Of a DNA stretch of 23,334 nucleotides, positions 13,675-21,275 are shown in pieces. The DNA is from Rhodoferax sp. UBA5149 (GTDB taxonomy: Bacteria > Pseudomonadota > Gammaproteobacteria > Burkholderiales > Burkholderiaceae_C), in assembly GCF_002413825.1 (NCBI RefSeq), contig NZ_DHXT01000152.1, forward strand, positions 1 through 23,334, written 5' to 3'. Position 1 is the stretch's first letter; the number at the start of each line of letters is the position of its first letter. Position numbers and translations under genes: made by a program. The notes beneath the pieces were generated by a model, which was not told where the DNA came from, made no database searches, and was given only the letters and a program-made list of their open reading frames with translations.

Positions 13675-15951
13675 TCAGGAGCGACGGCGTGATTTATTCC
13701 CTTTGTCCTTGTTCTTGGCGGTGGCCTGCCGGGCGCCCGCCTTCACGGAATGAATTGAGGATTTTGGAGTCCGTGCCAATGGTTCTGACATTTGCCGTGT
13801 CGGGCGCTTGGCAGAAGTACGGCCCGGGTCATCATCGAGATCGGCGTGACCACCGCCCTCACGCAGTGACCCTTTGTCTTTCACCACACGGGGGCCCAGT
13901 CCTTCCCCCTCATGAACCAAGCGGAAATCAATCCGGCGGCCATCCAGATCAACGCGGCTGACCTGCACCCGCACACGGGAGCCAATGGCGTAGCGCATGC
14001 CGCTGCGCTCGCCACGGAGCTCCTGGCGTGCTTCATCAAAACGAAAGTACTCGCCACCCAGTTCGGTGATGTGCACCAGTCCTTCAACATACATGGCATC
14101 CAGCGTGACGAAGATTCCGAAGCTTGTCACTGAACTGACCACGCCACCGTACTCTTCGCCAAGGTGCTCACGCATGTACTTGCACTTGAGCCAGGCCTCC
14201 ACATCGCGACTGGCCTCGTCAGCGCGGCGTTCATTGGCGCTGCAATGCAGGCCAGCGGCTTGCCAGGCCTGGGTTTCGGGGCTCAATTTCTTGGGCTTTT
14301 GCCCTGGCTCAGCCACGCGCGCGGCCAGTCCTTTTTCAAGTCGGCGCGACAGCTTGGCATGGGCTTCGCCGGGCGTGGGCAACACTGGCAGTTGGTATTT
14401 GGACTTGGCCAGAATCGCCTTGATGACACGGTGCACCAGCAGATCCGGGTAACGCCGAATCGGGCTGGTGAAATGGGTGTACGCATCAAACGCCAAGCCG
14501 AAGTGGCCGTTGTTGACCGGCGTGTAGATGGCCTGCTGCATGGAGCGCAACAACATGGAATGAATCTGCTGCGCGTCCGGGCGGTCTTTGGTCGCTGCGG
14601 CAATGGCCTGAAATTCGCCAGGAGAAGGATCGTCACTGATAGACAAGCCCAAGCCAGTGACTTTGAGGTAATTGCGAAGAATTTCGATTTTTTCTGCTGT
14701 GGGACCCTCATGCACCCGAAACAAACCGGCGTGCTTGCTCTGGGCAATGTAATCTGCGCTGCAGACATTCGCCGCCAGCATGGCCTCTTCAATCAGCTTG
14801 TGCGCGTCATTGCGGGTGCGCGCCACGATTTTCTCGATGCGCCCGCTTTCGTCGCAAATGATCTGAGTCTCAACAGTCTCGAAATCCACGGCACCGCGGC
14901 GCACACGTGATTTCAGCAGCGCTTGGTACACATCGTGCAGATTCATCAAATCCGCCACCCGATCGTTGTGTTTGAGCGCCTCGGGACCCCGTGTGTTGGC
15001 CAGAATCGCCGCGACTTCCGTGTAGGTGAACCGGGCGTGACTCCACATCACCGCCGGATAAAACTGGTAAGCCGACACCTCGCCGTCCTCGCTCACCATC
15101 ATGTCGCACACCATGCACAGCCGTTCGACTTCCGGATTGAGCGAACACAGCCCGTTGGACAACTTCTCGGGCAGCATCGGAATGACGCGGCGTGGAAAGT
15201 ACACGCTGGTGGCCCGGTCGTAGGCGTCCACGTCAATGGCCGAACCGGTTTCCACGTAGTGGCTGACGTCGGCAATGGCGACCAGCAAACGCCAGCCCTT
15301 GGCGGCGGATTTCCCTTTACCGATTTTGGTCGGCTCACAATACACCGCATCATCGAAATCGCGGGCGTCTTCGCCATCGATGGTCACCAGTGACACGTCC
15401 GTCAAATCAACACGGTGCTTCTTGTCTTGCGGGCGTACCTTGTCGGGCAACGTGCGGGCCAGGGCAATACAGGCGTCAGAGAACTCATGCGGCACGCTGT
15501 ATTTGCGCACGGCGATTTCAATCTCCATACCCGGATCATCAATCTCGCCCAGTATCTCTTTGACGCGTCCGACCGGCTGACCGTACAAGGACGGCGGCTC
15601 CGTCAACTCAACAACAACAACCTGGCCCGGTTTGGCCAGGCCGGTTGCGGCTTTGGGAATCAAGATATCCTGCCCGTAGCATTTATCTTCCGGGACGACG
15701 ATCCAGATACCGCTTTCCTGCAACAGGCGGCCGATGATGGGTTGATTTAAGCGCTCGATGATTTCAACCACGCGCCCCTCGGGCCGACCCTTGCGATCAC
15801 TGCGCACAATACGAATCTTGACGCGGTCTTTGTGCAGTACCGCGCGCATTTCGTTGGGAGGCAAATAGATGTCGGATTGACCGTCATCACGGGACACAAA
15901 CCCATGGCCATCGCGGTGACCTTGAACTGTTCCTTCAACTTCATCCAGCAA
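13675..15951 (-). CDS. rnr: Ribonuclease R
   Basis: A processive 3'-to-5' exoribonuclease of the RNB family that degrades structured RNA and takes part in rRNA and mRNA decay. With the TTG at 15951 as start it has 758 residues. Cold-shock-like domains occupy about 5-135. The RNB catalytic core begins near 180 with DGEDARDFDDA (Asp192, Asp198, Asp200 and Asp201 for metal). An S1 domain (GGVVSSVTSFGIFVTLDAMY) lies near 640-720, and a Lys/Arg-rich tail follows. The frame stays open across the tRNA-Leu to an ATG at 16143, but that extension is tRNA read backwards and cannot be coding. No ATG or GTG lies between, so TTG just before LDEVEGTVQGHRDG is the best choice; rare ATT or ATC starts are possible. 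The N-terminal helix-turn-helix of E. coli RNase R is absent. Confidence 0.92.
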   Translation of the reverse strand: MLDEVEGTVQGHRDGHGFVSRDDGQSDIYLPPNEMRAVLHKDRVKIRIVRSDRKGRPEGRVVEIIERLNQPIIGRLLQESGIWIVVPEDKCYGQDILIPKAATGLAKPGQVVVVELTEPPSLYGQPVGRVKEILGEIDDPGMEIEIAVRKYSVPHEFSDACIALARTLPDKVRPQDKKHRVDLTDVSLVTIDGEDARDFDDAVYCEPTKIGKGKSAAKGWRLLVAIADVSHYVETGSAIDVDAYDRATSVYFPRRVIPMLPEKLSNGLCSLNPEVERLCMVCDMMVSEDGEVSAYQFYPAVMWSHARFTYTEVAAILANTRGPEALKHNDRVADLMNLHDVYQALLKSRVRRGAVDFETVETQIICDESGRIEKIVARTRNDAHKLIEEAMLAANVCSADYIAQSKHAGLFRVHEGPTAEKIEILRNYLKVTGLGLSISDDPSPGEFQAIAAATKDRPDAQQIHSMLLRSMQQAIYTPVNNGHFGLAFDAYTHFTSPIRRYPDLLVHRVIKAILAKSKYQLPVLPTPGEAHAKLSRRLEKGLAARVAEPGQKPKKLSPETQAWQAAGLHCSANERRADEASRDVEAWLKCKYMREHLGEEYGGVVSSVTSFGIFVTLDAMYVEGLVHITELGGEYFRFDEARQELRGERSGMRYAIGSRVRVQVSRVDLDGRRIDFRLVHEGEGLGPRVVKDKGSLREGGGHADLDDDPGRTSAKRPTRQMSEPLARTPKSSIHSVKAGARQATAKNKDKGNKSRRRS

Positions 15952-15977
15952 GCCGCTGGTTTGGCTAATATTCTTGA

Positions 15978-15983
15978 TACAAT
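15978..15983 (+). promoter_or_regulatory. Possible -10 element of the tRNA-Leu promoter
   Basis: TACAAT lies 18 bases before the tRNA 5' end, which would give a 5' leader of about 13 bases. No good -35 box is seen at 16-18 bases upstream, so the assignment rests on the -10 match and position. The rnr start region overlaps on the other strand. Confidence 0.35.
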
Positions 15984-16001
15984 AACTCTCTTTCCTGAAA
16001 T

Positions 16002-16086
16002 GCCCGGATGGCGGAATTGGTAGACGCGCACGGTTCAGGTCCGTGTGCCGAAAGGTGTGGAGGTTCGAGTCCTCTTCCGGGCACCA
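16002..16086 (+). tRNA. tRNA-Leu, anticodon CAG
   Basis: A complete cloverleaf can be drawn. The acceptor GCCCGGA pairs with TCCGGGC (16076-16082), followed by A73 and an encoded CCA (16084-16086). The anticodon stem CACGG/CCGTG holds the loop TTCAGGT with anticodon CAG (16036-16038), reading CUG leucine codons. The T arm contains GGTTCGAGTCC. The long variable arm (around GTGTGCCGAAAGGTGTGG) is the class II shape expected for leucine. The gene lies between two leftward genes and has its own terminator. Confidence 0.97.
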
Positions 16087-16099
16087 ATATAAATGAATT

Positions 16100-16135
16100 C
16101 CGGGAATCTTTAATAAAGGTTCCCGGTCTTTTTTT
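16100..16135 (+). terminator. Strong intrinsic terminator of tRNA-Leu
   Basis: CCGGGAA (16100-16106) pairs with TTCCCGG (16120-16126). The stem continues inward with TCTTT/AAAGG (one G-U pair) around a 3-base loop, 12 pairs in all. TCTTTTTTT follows directly. It starts 14 bases after the tRNA CCA, a textbook Rho-independent terminator. Confidence 0.92.
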
Positions 16136-16141
16136 GCAAAC

Positions 16142-16179
16142 AAGCTGCTGAGAGTCCTTGGACTTCCAGCAGCTTTTTT
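16142..16179 (+). terminator. Second hairpin with T tract, tandem terminator
   Basis: AAGCTGCTG (16142-16150) pairs with CAGCAGCTT (16167-16175), with an inner AGTCC/GGACT stem, followed by TTTT. It lies just after the first terminator and before the end of the leftward rimO gene. Read leftward, the stem is followed only by a weak GTTTGC tract, so it may also stop rimO transcripts less efficiently. Confidence 0.75.
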
Positions 16180-16208
16180 GTTGTTCTGAAATAACTCAAG
16201 CGTTTTTT

Positions 16209-17603
16209 TTAAAACGGCTGCGCCACGAGATCGTGCCCCTGTGCGCCCACAATGCGGGCCTTGGTGAACTCACCAACCTTTAGCGTCTTGCTTATTTTTT
16301 CAGGTGGCAGCAGCTTTACCACGCCATCAATCTCAGGCGCGTCGGCATAGGACCGACCCACACCACCTTTTTTGCCCAAGCCAGGCGCTGAATCCACCAA
16401 CACCTGCATGGTGGCACCTATGCGTTGTTGCAGCTTGGCCGCCGAAACGGCCTCGGCAACCGCCATGAAACGGGCCCGCCGTTCTTCCCGCAACTCGATC
16501 GGCAACATACCGGGAAGGTCGTTGGCAGCAGCACCCTGCACCGGGCTGTAGGCAAAGCAGCCGGCGCGGTCGATTTGGGCTTCACGCATGAAATCCAGCA
16601 GATGAGAAAACTCTTCTTCGGTCTCGCCTGGGAAGCCCGCAATGAAAGTACTGCGCACCACAATGTCGGGGCAGGCCGCGCGCCATTGCTGGATACGCTC
16701 CAGGTTCTTCTCACCACTGGCTGGGCGCTTCATGCGCTTGAGTACATCGGGGTGGCTATGCTGCAGCGGCACATCCAGATAAGGAAGCACTTTGCCTGTG
16801 GCCATCAAGGGAATCACCTCGTCCACACTCGGGTACGGGTAGACGTAATGCAAGCGCACCCAGGCGCCATAAGGCTCTGCCATCTCGCCCAGTGCCCGCA
16901 CCAATTCCAGCATACGGGTCTTGATCGGCTTGCCGTCCCAGAATCCGGTGCGGTACTTGACATCAACGCCATAGGCAGAGGTGTCCTGGCTGATCACCAG
17001 CAACTCCTTGACGCCACCTTCAAATAGCGCACGCGCCTCCTTCAGCACGTCCCCAATGGGCCGCGACACGAGATCTCCCCGCATGGACGGGATGATGCAA
17101 AACGTGCAGCGGTGGTTGCAGCCTTCGCTGATCTTGATGTAGGCGTAATGCCGGGGCGTGAGCTTGATACCCGCCACACCGAATGCATTGGGCACGAGGT
17201 CGATAAAGGGGTCGTGCGGCTTGGGCAAGTTGGCATGCACGGCATCCATCACCTCCTGCGTCGCCTGCGGGCCGGTAACGGCCAGCACGCTGGGGTGCAT
17301 TTTCCTGACCAGGTTGCCCCCACCCTCTGCTGCTTTGGCGCCCAGGCATCCGGTGACGATCACCTTGCCATTGGCTGCCAATGCCTCGCCGATGGTGTCC
17401 AGGCTCTCCTTGACCGCATCGTCGATGAAGCCGCAGGTGTTGACGATGACCAGATCGGCACCCTGGAAAGTTTTGGAGGTTTGATACCCCTCGGCACTCA
17501 GTTGTGTGAGGATCAGTTCGGAATCTGTCAGTGCCTTGGCACAACCGAGGCTGACGAAACCGACTTTGGGTGCAGTGTTGCTTTTTGTAATAACTTCGCT
17601 CAT
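16209..17603 (-). CDS. rimO: Ribosomal protein S12 methylthiotransferase (radical SAM)
   Basis: RimO methylthiolates a conserved aspartate of ribosomal protein S12 using two iron-sulfur clusters and SAM. I take the ATG at 17603, giving 464 residues that start MSEVITKSNT. An upstream in-frame ATG at 17648 would run into phaR and adds an unrelated 15-residue lead. The N-terminal methylthiotransferase domain holds Cys21, Cys57 and Cys86 for the auxiliary cluster. The radical SAM motif CNHRCTFC gives Cys162, Cys166 and Cys169. A TRAM domain occupies roughly the last 70 residues. Length and motifs fit RimO better than MiaB, whose substrate is tRNA. The gene lies 28 bases after phaR on the same strand, and co-transcription is likely. 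Confidence 0.94.
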   Translation of the reverse strand: MSEVITKSNTAPKVGFVSLGCAKALTDSELILTQLSAEGYQTSKTFQGADLVIVNTCGFIDDAVKESLDTIGEALAANGKVIVTGCLGAKAAEGGGNLVRKMHPSVLAVTGPQATQEVMDAVHANLPKPHDPFIDLVPNAFGVAGIKLTPRHYAYIKISEGCNHRCTFCIIPSMRGDLVSRPIGDVLKEARALFEGGVKELLVISQDTSAYGVDVKYRTGFWDGKPIKTRMLELVRALGEMAEPYGAWVRLHYVYPYPSVDEVIPLMATGKVLPYLDVPLQHSHPDVLKRMKRPASGEKNLERIQQWRAACPDIVVRSTFIAGFPGETEEEFSHLLDFMREAQIDRAGCFAYSPVQGAAANDLPGMLPIELREERRARFMAVAEAVSAAKLQQRIGATMQVLVDSAPGLGKKGGVGRSYADAPEIDGVVKLLPPEKISKTLKVGEFTKARIVGAQGHDLVAQPF

Positions 17604-17631
17604 GTGTCCATTGTCCCAGCATTCGCCCTGG

Positions 17632-18165
17632 TCAGCGTTTGATCCCAAAAGCGCCCAGCATCTGGCCGGTTTGTTTTTGCATCTGTTCCTGCATTTTTGC
17701 CAACATGTTCTTGGACTGTTCCAGATTACCGCCCAACATGCCTTGCAGCACGGGAGATTGCAGGGCCATGAACTGCGTCCACATTTCCGGCGTCAATCCT
17801 TTGGACTGCTCTCCGAATTTGGTCTGAAAATCCGCCAATGACTGCATGTTTTTCTCCAGGTATCCGCCCATGAATCCCTGCATGGTGTGTCCATAAAACC
17901 GGATCACACTGGCCAGTACTGGCGCGGTAAACATGGGAGATCCATTGGCCTCTTCTTCAAGAATGATTTGAAGCAGGATGCTGCGGGTCAGGTCGTCGCC
18001 GGTTTTGACATCGCGCACCACGAAGGGCTCACTGTCCATCACCAGCTGTTTGACCTCTGCCAGCGTGATGTAACTCGACGTGTCAGTGTCGTAAAGCCGC
18101 CGGTTAGGGTATTTTTTTATAACGCGCTGGCTGACTTTTGTCTCAGCGGTTTTCTTGTTTTGCAT
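17632..18165 (-). CDS. phaR: Polyhydroxyalkanoate synthesis regulator PhaR
   Basis: This 177-residue protein has the N-terminal PHB/PHA-accumulation regulator domain (about residues 12-75) with RVIKKYPNRRLYDT and SSYITLAEVKQLV. A central segment (FYGHTMQGFMGGYLEKNM) and a Gln/Met-rich C-terminal coiled region follow. In related bacteria PhaR binds both polyhydroxybutyrate granules and DNA, repressing phasin genes and its own gene until polymer is present. Length agrees with Cupriavidus-type PhaR (about 180 residues). No PHA synthase lies in the window. Two palindromes precede the gene, one of them TTGCA-x-TGCAA, a plausible autoregulatory site. rimO follows on the same strand. Confidence 0.94.
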   Translation of the reverse strand: MQNKKTAETKVSQRVIKKYPNRRLYDTDTSSYITLAEVKQLVMDSEPFVVRDVKTGDDLTRSILLQIILEEEANGSPMFTAPVLASVIRFYGHTMQGFMGGYLEKNMQSLADFQTKFGEQSKGLTPEMWTQFMALQSPVLQGMLGGNLEQSKNMLAKMQEQMQKQTGQMLGAFGIKR

Positions 18166-18180
18166 GGGAATCCCTCTGGC

Positions 18181-18216
18181 TCAGACCAAGTCTGATTTAA
18201 CTGTATTGCACTGCAA
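18181..18216 (-). promoter_or_regulatory. Two palindromes upstream of phaR, candidate autoregulatory operator
   Basis: TTGCA (18206-18210) and TGCAA (18212-18216) form an inverted repeat around one base. TCAGAC (18181-18186) and GTCTGA (18190-18195) form a second around CAA, ending 15 bases before the phaR start codon. TGC/GCA-rich dyads are the kind of site reported for PhaR regulators, and autoregulation is known in the family. The match here was made by eye. Confidence 0.45.
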
Positions 18217-18290
18217 CACATTTTAAAGAGTGTCCCATCGCAACGCCCCAAGGTTTACCCTGAGGATGCGTGAAAAACAAAATAGAAATT

Positions 18291-18367
18291 TGGTAGGCGC
18301 AATTGGACTCGAACCAACGACCCCCACCATGTCAAGGTGGTGCTCTAACCAGCTGAGCTATGCGCCT
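18291..18367 (-). tRNA. tRNA-Val, anticodon GAC
   Basis: On the minus strand the acceptor AGGCGCA pairs with TGCGCCT, followed by ACCA (encoded CCA). The D arm has GCTCAGCTGGTTAGAGC and the T arm GGTTCGAGTCC. The anticodon stem CCACC/GGTGG holds the loop TTGACAT with anticodon GAC (plus-strand 18331-18333), reading GUC valine codons. It lies alone between phaR and the rightward SDR gene. No clear T-tract terminator follows it. Confidence 0.97.
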
Positions 18368-18388
18368 AAATACTATCCGAAGCTAAAA

Positions 18389-18394
18389 ATTATA
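18389..18394 (-). promoter_or_regulatory. -10 element of the tRNA-Val promoter
   Basis: A perfect TATAAT on the minus strand starts 27 bases before the tRNA 5' end, which predicts a leader of about 15 bases. A matching -35 box is weak: TTGAAA is present but 21 bases away. Confidence 0.6.
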
Positions 18395-18431
18395 GCAGCA
18401 ATCTTCGTATCCTCATTTCAAGGCAAAAGAA

Positions 18432-18483
18432 TTATCGAATTGAAATGGATACGCGATAATTGACGTTTACGTCAACGTCAATT
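18432..18483 (+). promoter_or_regulatory. Promoter and palindromic operator of the SDR gene
   Basis: TTATCG (18432-18437) and GATAAT (18455-18460), 17 bases apart, make a plausible promoter starting near 18466. Overlapping the start point are the 8-bp arms AATTGACG (18458-18465) and CGTCAATT (18476-18483). A further CGTCAA (18470-18475) between them creates a second, tighter dyad, TTGACG-TTTA-CGTCAA. The pattern recalls sites of regulators of branched-chain amino acid and fatty acid breakdown (LiuR or FadP type, from memory), which would suit the gene. Which regulator binds is not known. Confidence 0.5.
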
Positions 18484-18503
18484 GCTTTTTATTGGAGTTT
18501 TAC

Positions 18504-19262
18504 ATGGACATCGCAGGCAAAGTATTCATCGTCACGGGCGGCGCATCGGGTTTGGGCGAAGGCACAGCCCGCATGCTGGCGGCCAAGGGCGGCACAGTCG
18601 TCATCGCCGACATGCAGGCGGAAAAAGGCGAGGCCATTGCCAGGGAAATTGGCGGCGCATTTGTCAAGTGCGACGTGAGCAACGAAGCGGACGGCCAGGC
18701 GGTGGTTGCCAAGGCCGTGTCCATGGGCAAACTCATGGGGCTGGTCAACTGCGCGGGCATTGCACCGGCCGAAAAAACCGTGGGCAAGAACGGCGCGCAC
18801 AACCTCGGCGTGTTCACCAAATGCATCACCGTCAACCTGGTGGGCAGCTTCAACATGATTCGCCTGGCGGCTGACGCCATGTGCAAGAACGAACCCGAAG
18901 CCACCGGTGAGCGCGGCGTGATGATCTCCACCGCGTCGGTGGCCGCCTACGACGGCCAGATTGGCCAAGCGGCCTACAGCGCTTCCAAAGGCGGCATCGT
19001 CGGCATGACGCTGCCGATCGCGCGCGATCTGGCTCGCAACGGCATTCGCAACATGACCATCGCCCCTGGCATTTTCGGCACGCCCATGATGTTCGGCATG
19101 CCCAAGGAAGTGCAGGACTCACTGGCCGCCAGCGTGCCGTTCCCCTCACGCCTGGGCACGCCGCAGGACTACGCCAAACTGGCACAGCACATTTTCGAGA
19201 ACGACATGCTCAATGGCGAAGTGATCCGCCTCGACGGCGCCATTCGCCTGGCCCCGCGATAG
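18504..19262 (+). CDS. 3-hydroxyacyl-CoA dehydrogenase-type SDR (HSD17B10-like)
   Basis: This 252-residue SDR resembles type II 3-hydroxyacyl-CoA / 2-methyl-3-hydroxybutyryl-CoA dehydrogenases, which oxidise 3-hydroxyacyl-CoA with NAD in fatty acid and isoleucine breakdown. TGGASGLG (11-18) binds the cofactor; Asp36 after the second strand favours NAD. Ser145, Tyr158 and Lys162 (YSASK) form the catalytic set. The insert around residues 86-105 (PAEKTVGKNGAHNLGVF) and the end (IRLDGAIRLAPR) are typical of the group. The ATG at 18504 follows GGAG with a 6-base spacer; an upstream in-frame TTG at 18492 is not needed. A palindromic operator precedes it. The dnaG gene downstream is separate in function and has its own -10-like box. 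Confidence 0.9.
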   Translation: MDIAGKVFIVTGGASGLGEGTARMLAAKGGTVVIADMQAEKGEAIAREIGGAFVKCDVSNEADGQAVVAKAVSMGKLMGLVNCAGIAPAEKTVGKNGAHNLGVFTKCITVNLVGSFNMIRLAADAMCKNEPEATGERGVMISTASVAAYDGQIGQAAYSASKGGIVGMTLPIARDLARNGIRNMTIAPGIFGTPMMFGMPKEVQDSLAASVPFPSRLGTPQDYAKLAQHIFENDMLNGEVIRLDGAIRLAPR

Positions 19263-19331
19263 AGGTTTCGCTGATCCCCGGTCTGAGCGCATGTGATCGA
19301 CGACTGAGCCCAGGCTGAGTCTTCGGGTTTC

Positions 19332-19337
19332 TACAAT
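19332..19337 (+). promoter_or_regulatory. -10-like TACAAT immediately before dnaG
   Basis: TACAAT ends 6 bases before the dnaG ATG, so transcription would begin at or beside the A of the start codon. No recognisable -35 box lies 16-18 bases upstream and no Shine-Dalgarno sequence lies between. This matches the pattern of a leaderless mRNA. Confidence 0.4.
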
Positions 19338-19343
19338 CACCCC

Positions 19344-21218
19344 ATGTCCATTCCCCAGACCTTCATTCAGGAGCTGCTGTCACGCGCTGACGTGGTGGAG
19401 ATCGTGGGTCGCTATGTCCAGCTCAAAAAAGGCGGCGCCAACTTCATGGGCCTGTGCCCCTTTCACGGGGAGAAATCGCCTTCGTTCTCGGTCAGCCCGG
19501 CCAAGCAGTTCTACCACTGCTTTGGCTGCGGCAAGAACGGCAATGCCATCAGCTTCCTGATGGACCACGCGGGCATGACCTTTGTGGAGGCGGTGAAAGA
19601 CCTGGCCCAGCAGTACGGCCTGCAGGTGCCCGAGGACGAAGCCTCACCGCAAGACCGCGCGCGCGCCGCCGAACAGCGGGAAAAACAGGTCACGCTGTCT
19701 GACGTGCTTGAGAAAGCCGGCGAAGCCTACAAGAAACAACTAAAACACTCGCCTAAGGCGGTGGACTACCTCAAAGGGCGTGGCCTGTCGGGTGAAGTGG
19801 CTCGCCAGTATGGGCTGGGTTATGCGCCCGAAGGCTGGCGCAGCCTGGCCAGCGTCTTCCCCAGCTACGACGAGCCGCTGCTGGTGGAAAGCGGCCTGGT
19901 GATCCTGAACGCCGAGGAAGGCGAGGACGAGAAGCGCTACGACCGCTTTCGCGACCGCATCATGTTTCCCATCCGCAATGTCAAAGGCGAGTGCATTGGG
20001 TTTGGCGGGCGCGTGCTGGGAGATGAAAAACCCAAATACCTCAATTCGCCTGAAACACCCGTGTTCAGCAAAGGCCGCGAACTGTATGGCCTGTTTGAAG
20101 CCCGCAACGCTCTGCGCGAGCATGGCTATGCCCTGGTGACCGAGGGCTACATGGATGTGGTGGCGCTGGCCCAACTCGGCTTCCCCAACGCGGTGGCCAC
20201 GCTGGGAACCGCCTGCACGGCGGAACATGTGCAAAAGCTGTTTCGTTTTACCGATTCCGTGGTGTTCAGCTTCGATGGCGACGCGGCGGGGCGGCGCGCG
20301 GCGCGCAAGGCGCTAGACGCCGCCCTGCCCTTTGCCACCGATGTGCGCAGCGTTAAATTCCTGTTTTTACCCGCAGAGCACGACCCCGACAGTTTCATTC
20401 GTGAATTCGGCAAAGAGGCCTTTGCACGCTATGTGAGCGAAGCCGTCCCGCTAAGCCGCTTCTTGATTGATGCCGCCCGTGAAGGCTGTGACCTGAACAC
20501 CGCGGAAGGGCGATCACACATGGCCAGCAACGTCAAGCCCTTATGGATGCTGCTACCCGATGGCGCCCTCAAGATGCAGTTGTTGAGCGAAATTGCCGAC
20601 ACGGTGCAACTGGCCAGCCGCGAATTAACCGATCTGTGGACACCCAAGCCAGTCAGCCACAGCACCGAAAAATCAAAACGCTATCAAAATAATAGCGTAA
20701 TAGGTAATGAATACGAGGGCTACAAGCCAAATTCTCGTAAAAAATTTGAGCCTCGCCCGCGTTTGGGTGGTCGCACGCTGCCAGCCAGCCGAGCCGATCA
20801 TGCCACCCGGCTTTTGCTGGGCGACATGGCAGCGCTCGAAGTCTTGTCGGCCGAAGACCACGCCATGCTGTGCGAGCTACCTGAGCCGCACGGCCCCCTG
20901 TTCGTCTGGCTGGAAAGCGAGCTGCATGAACACGGCCCGCAACCCTGGGTGGCCTTGCGGGAGGGCCTGCGAGGGCACGAAGGCGAAGAACTCGCCCTTC
21001 GACTCATGGCCGATCACGAACTCGGTGACCTTGAAGAAGCGGACGAATCTGCCGCCGAACTGCGCAATCTCCTCAACCGCATGCTGGTCGAGCGAATCAA
21101 AATCCAACAAACCGAGGCCATCGCAGCCTCCAAAGCCGATCCCACCGCCCTCGTCCTCTACCGCGAGCTTCAGTCTCGCAGACTGCAACTGGAAGCTGCA
21201 CTGTCGCAGGCTGATTGA
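19344..21218 (+). CDS. dnaG: DNA primase
   Basis: DnaG makes the RNA primers for chromosome replication and works with the replicative helicase DnaB. The 624-residue protein has the N-terminal zinc domain with Cys38, His41, Cys59 and Cys62. The RNA polymerase core with its TOPRIM segment carries Glu267 (VTEGYMD), Asp271, Asp311 and Asp313 (FDGDAAG). A C-terminal helicase-binding domain spans about residues 480-624. The linker at about 446-464 (RYQNNSVIGNEYEGYKPNS) is encoded by a copy of the short repeat, read in a frame that avoids its stop codons. The length is still close to E. coli DnaG (581 residues) plus this insert and other linker changes. rpoD follows, as in the classical macromolecular-synthesis operon, but rpsU is not upstream. 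Confidence 0.97.
   Translation: MSIPQTFIQELLSRADVVEIVGRYVQLKKGGANFMGLCPFHGEKSPSFSVSPAKQFYHCFGCGKNGNAISFLMDHAGMTFVEAVKDLAQQYGLQVPEDEASPQDRARAAEQREKQVTLSDVLEKAGEAYKKQLKHSPKAVDYLKGRGLSGEVARQYGLGYAPEGWRSLASVFPSYDEPLLVESGLVILNAEEGEDEKRYDRFRDRIMFPIRNVKGECIGFGGRVLGDEKPKYLNSPETPVFSKGRELYGLFEARNALREHGYALVTEGYMDVVALAQLGFPNAVATLGTACTAEHVQKLFRFTDSVVFSFDGDAAGRRAARKALDAALPFATDVRSVKFLFLPAEHDPDSFIREFGKEAFARYVSEAVPLSRFLIDAAREGCDLNTAEGRSHMASNVKPLWMLLPDGALKMQLLSEIADTVQLASRELTDLWTPKPVSHSTEKSKRYQNNSVIGNEYEGYKPNSRKKFEPRPRLGGRTLPASRADHATRLLLGDMAALEVLSAEDHAMLCELPEPHGPLFVWLESELHEHGPQPWVALREGLRGHEGEELALRLMADHELGDLEEADESAAELRNLLNRMLVERIKIQQTEAIAASKADPTALVLYRELQSRRLQLEAALSQAD
20680..20735 (+). repeat. Short family-type repeat, copy 3, inside the dnaG coding sequence
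   Basis: Begins GCTATCAAAATAATAGC, with GCTAT and ATAGC as complementary arms, and ends GGGCTACAAGCCAAATT. It shares the start and end blocks and the spacing of copies 1 and 2, but the middle is diverged. One A fewer and a shifted phase give the codons CAA AAT AAT AGC, so DnaG is not interrupted. It encodes an Asn/Tyr-rich linker. Confidence 0.6.
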
Positions 21219-21275
21219 CACCGTAAGCTTGAAATGGCCAGGCATGGCCCAACTTGAGAGCTCAGTCGTCAGAAA

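Noticed and set aside
15952..16143. N-terminal extension of the rnr frame to an ATG at 16143
   Set aside because: The extension reads through the complete tRNA-Leu gene and its terminator on the opposite strand; its translation is simply tRNA read backwards.
17604..17648. Upstream in-frame ATG for rimO at 17648
   Set aside because: It overlaps the end of phaR and adds 15 unrelated residues; the ATG at 17603 gives the normal family N-terminus.
18230..18463. A 77-residue plus-strand frame across the tRNA-Val region
   Set aside because: It consists largely of tRNA-Val read in antisense and has no protein-like pattern or ribosome site.
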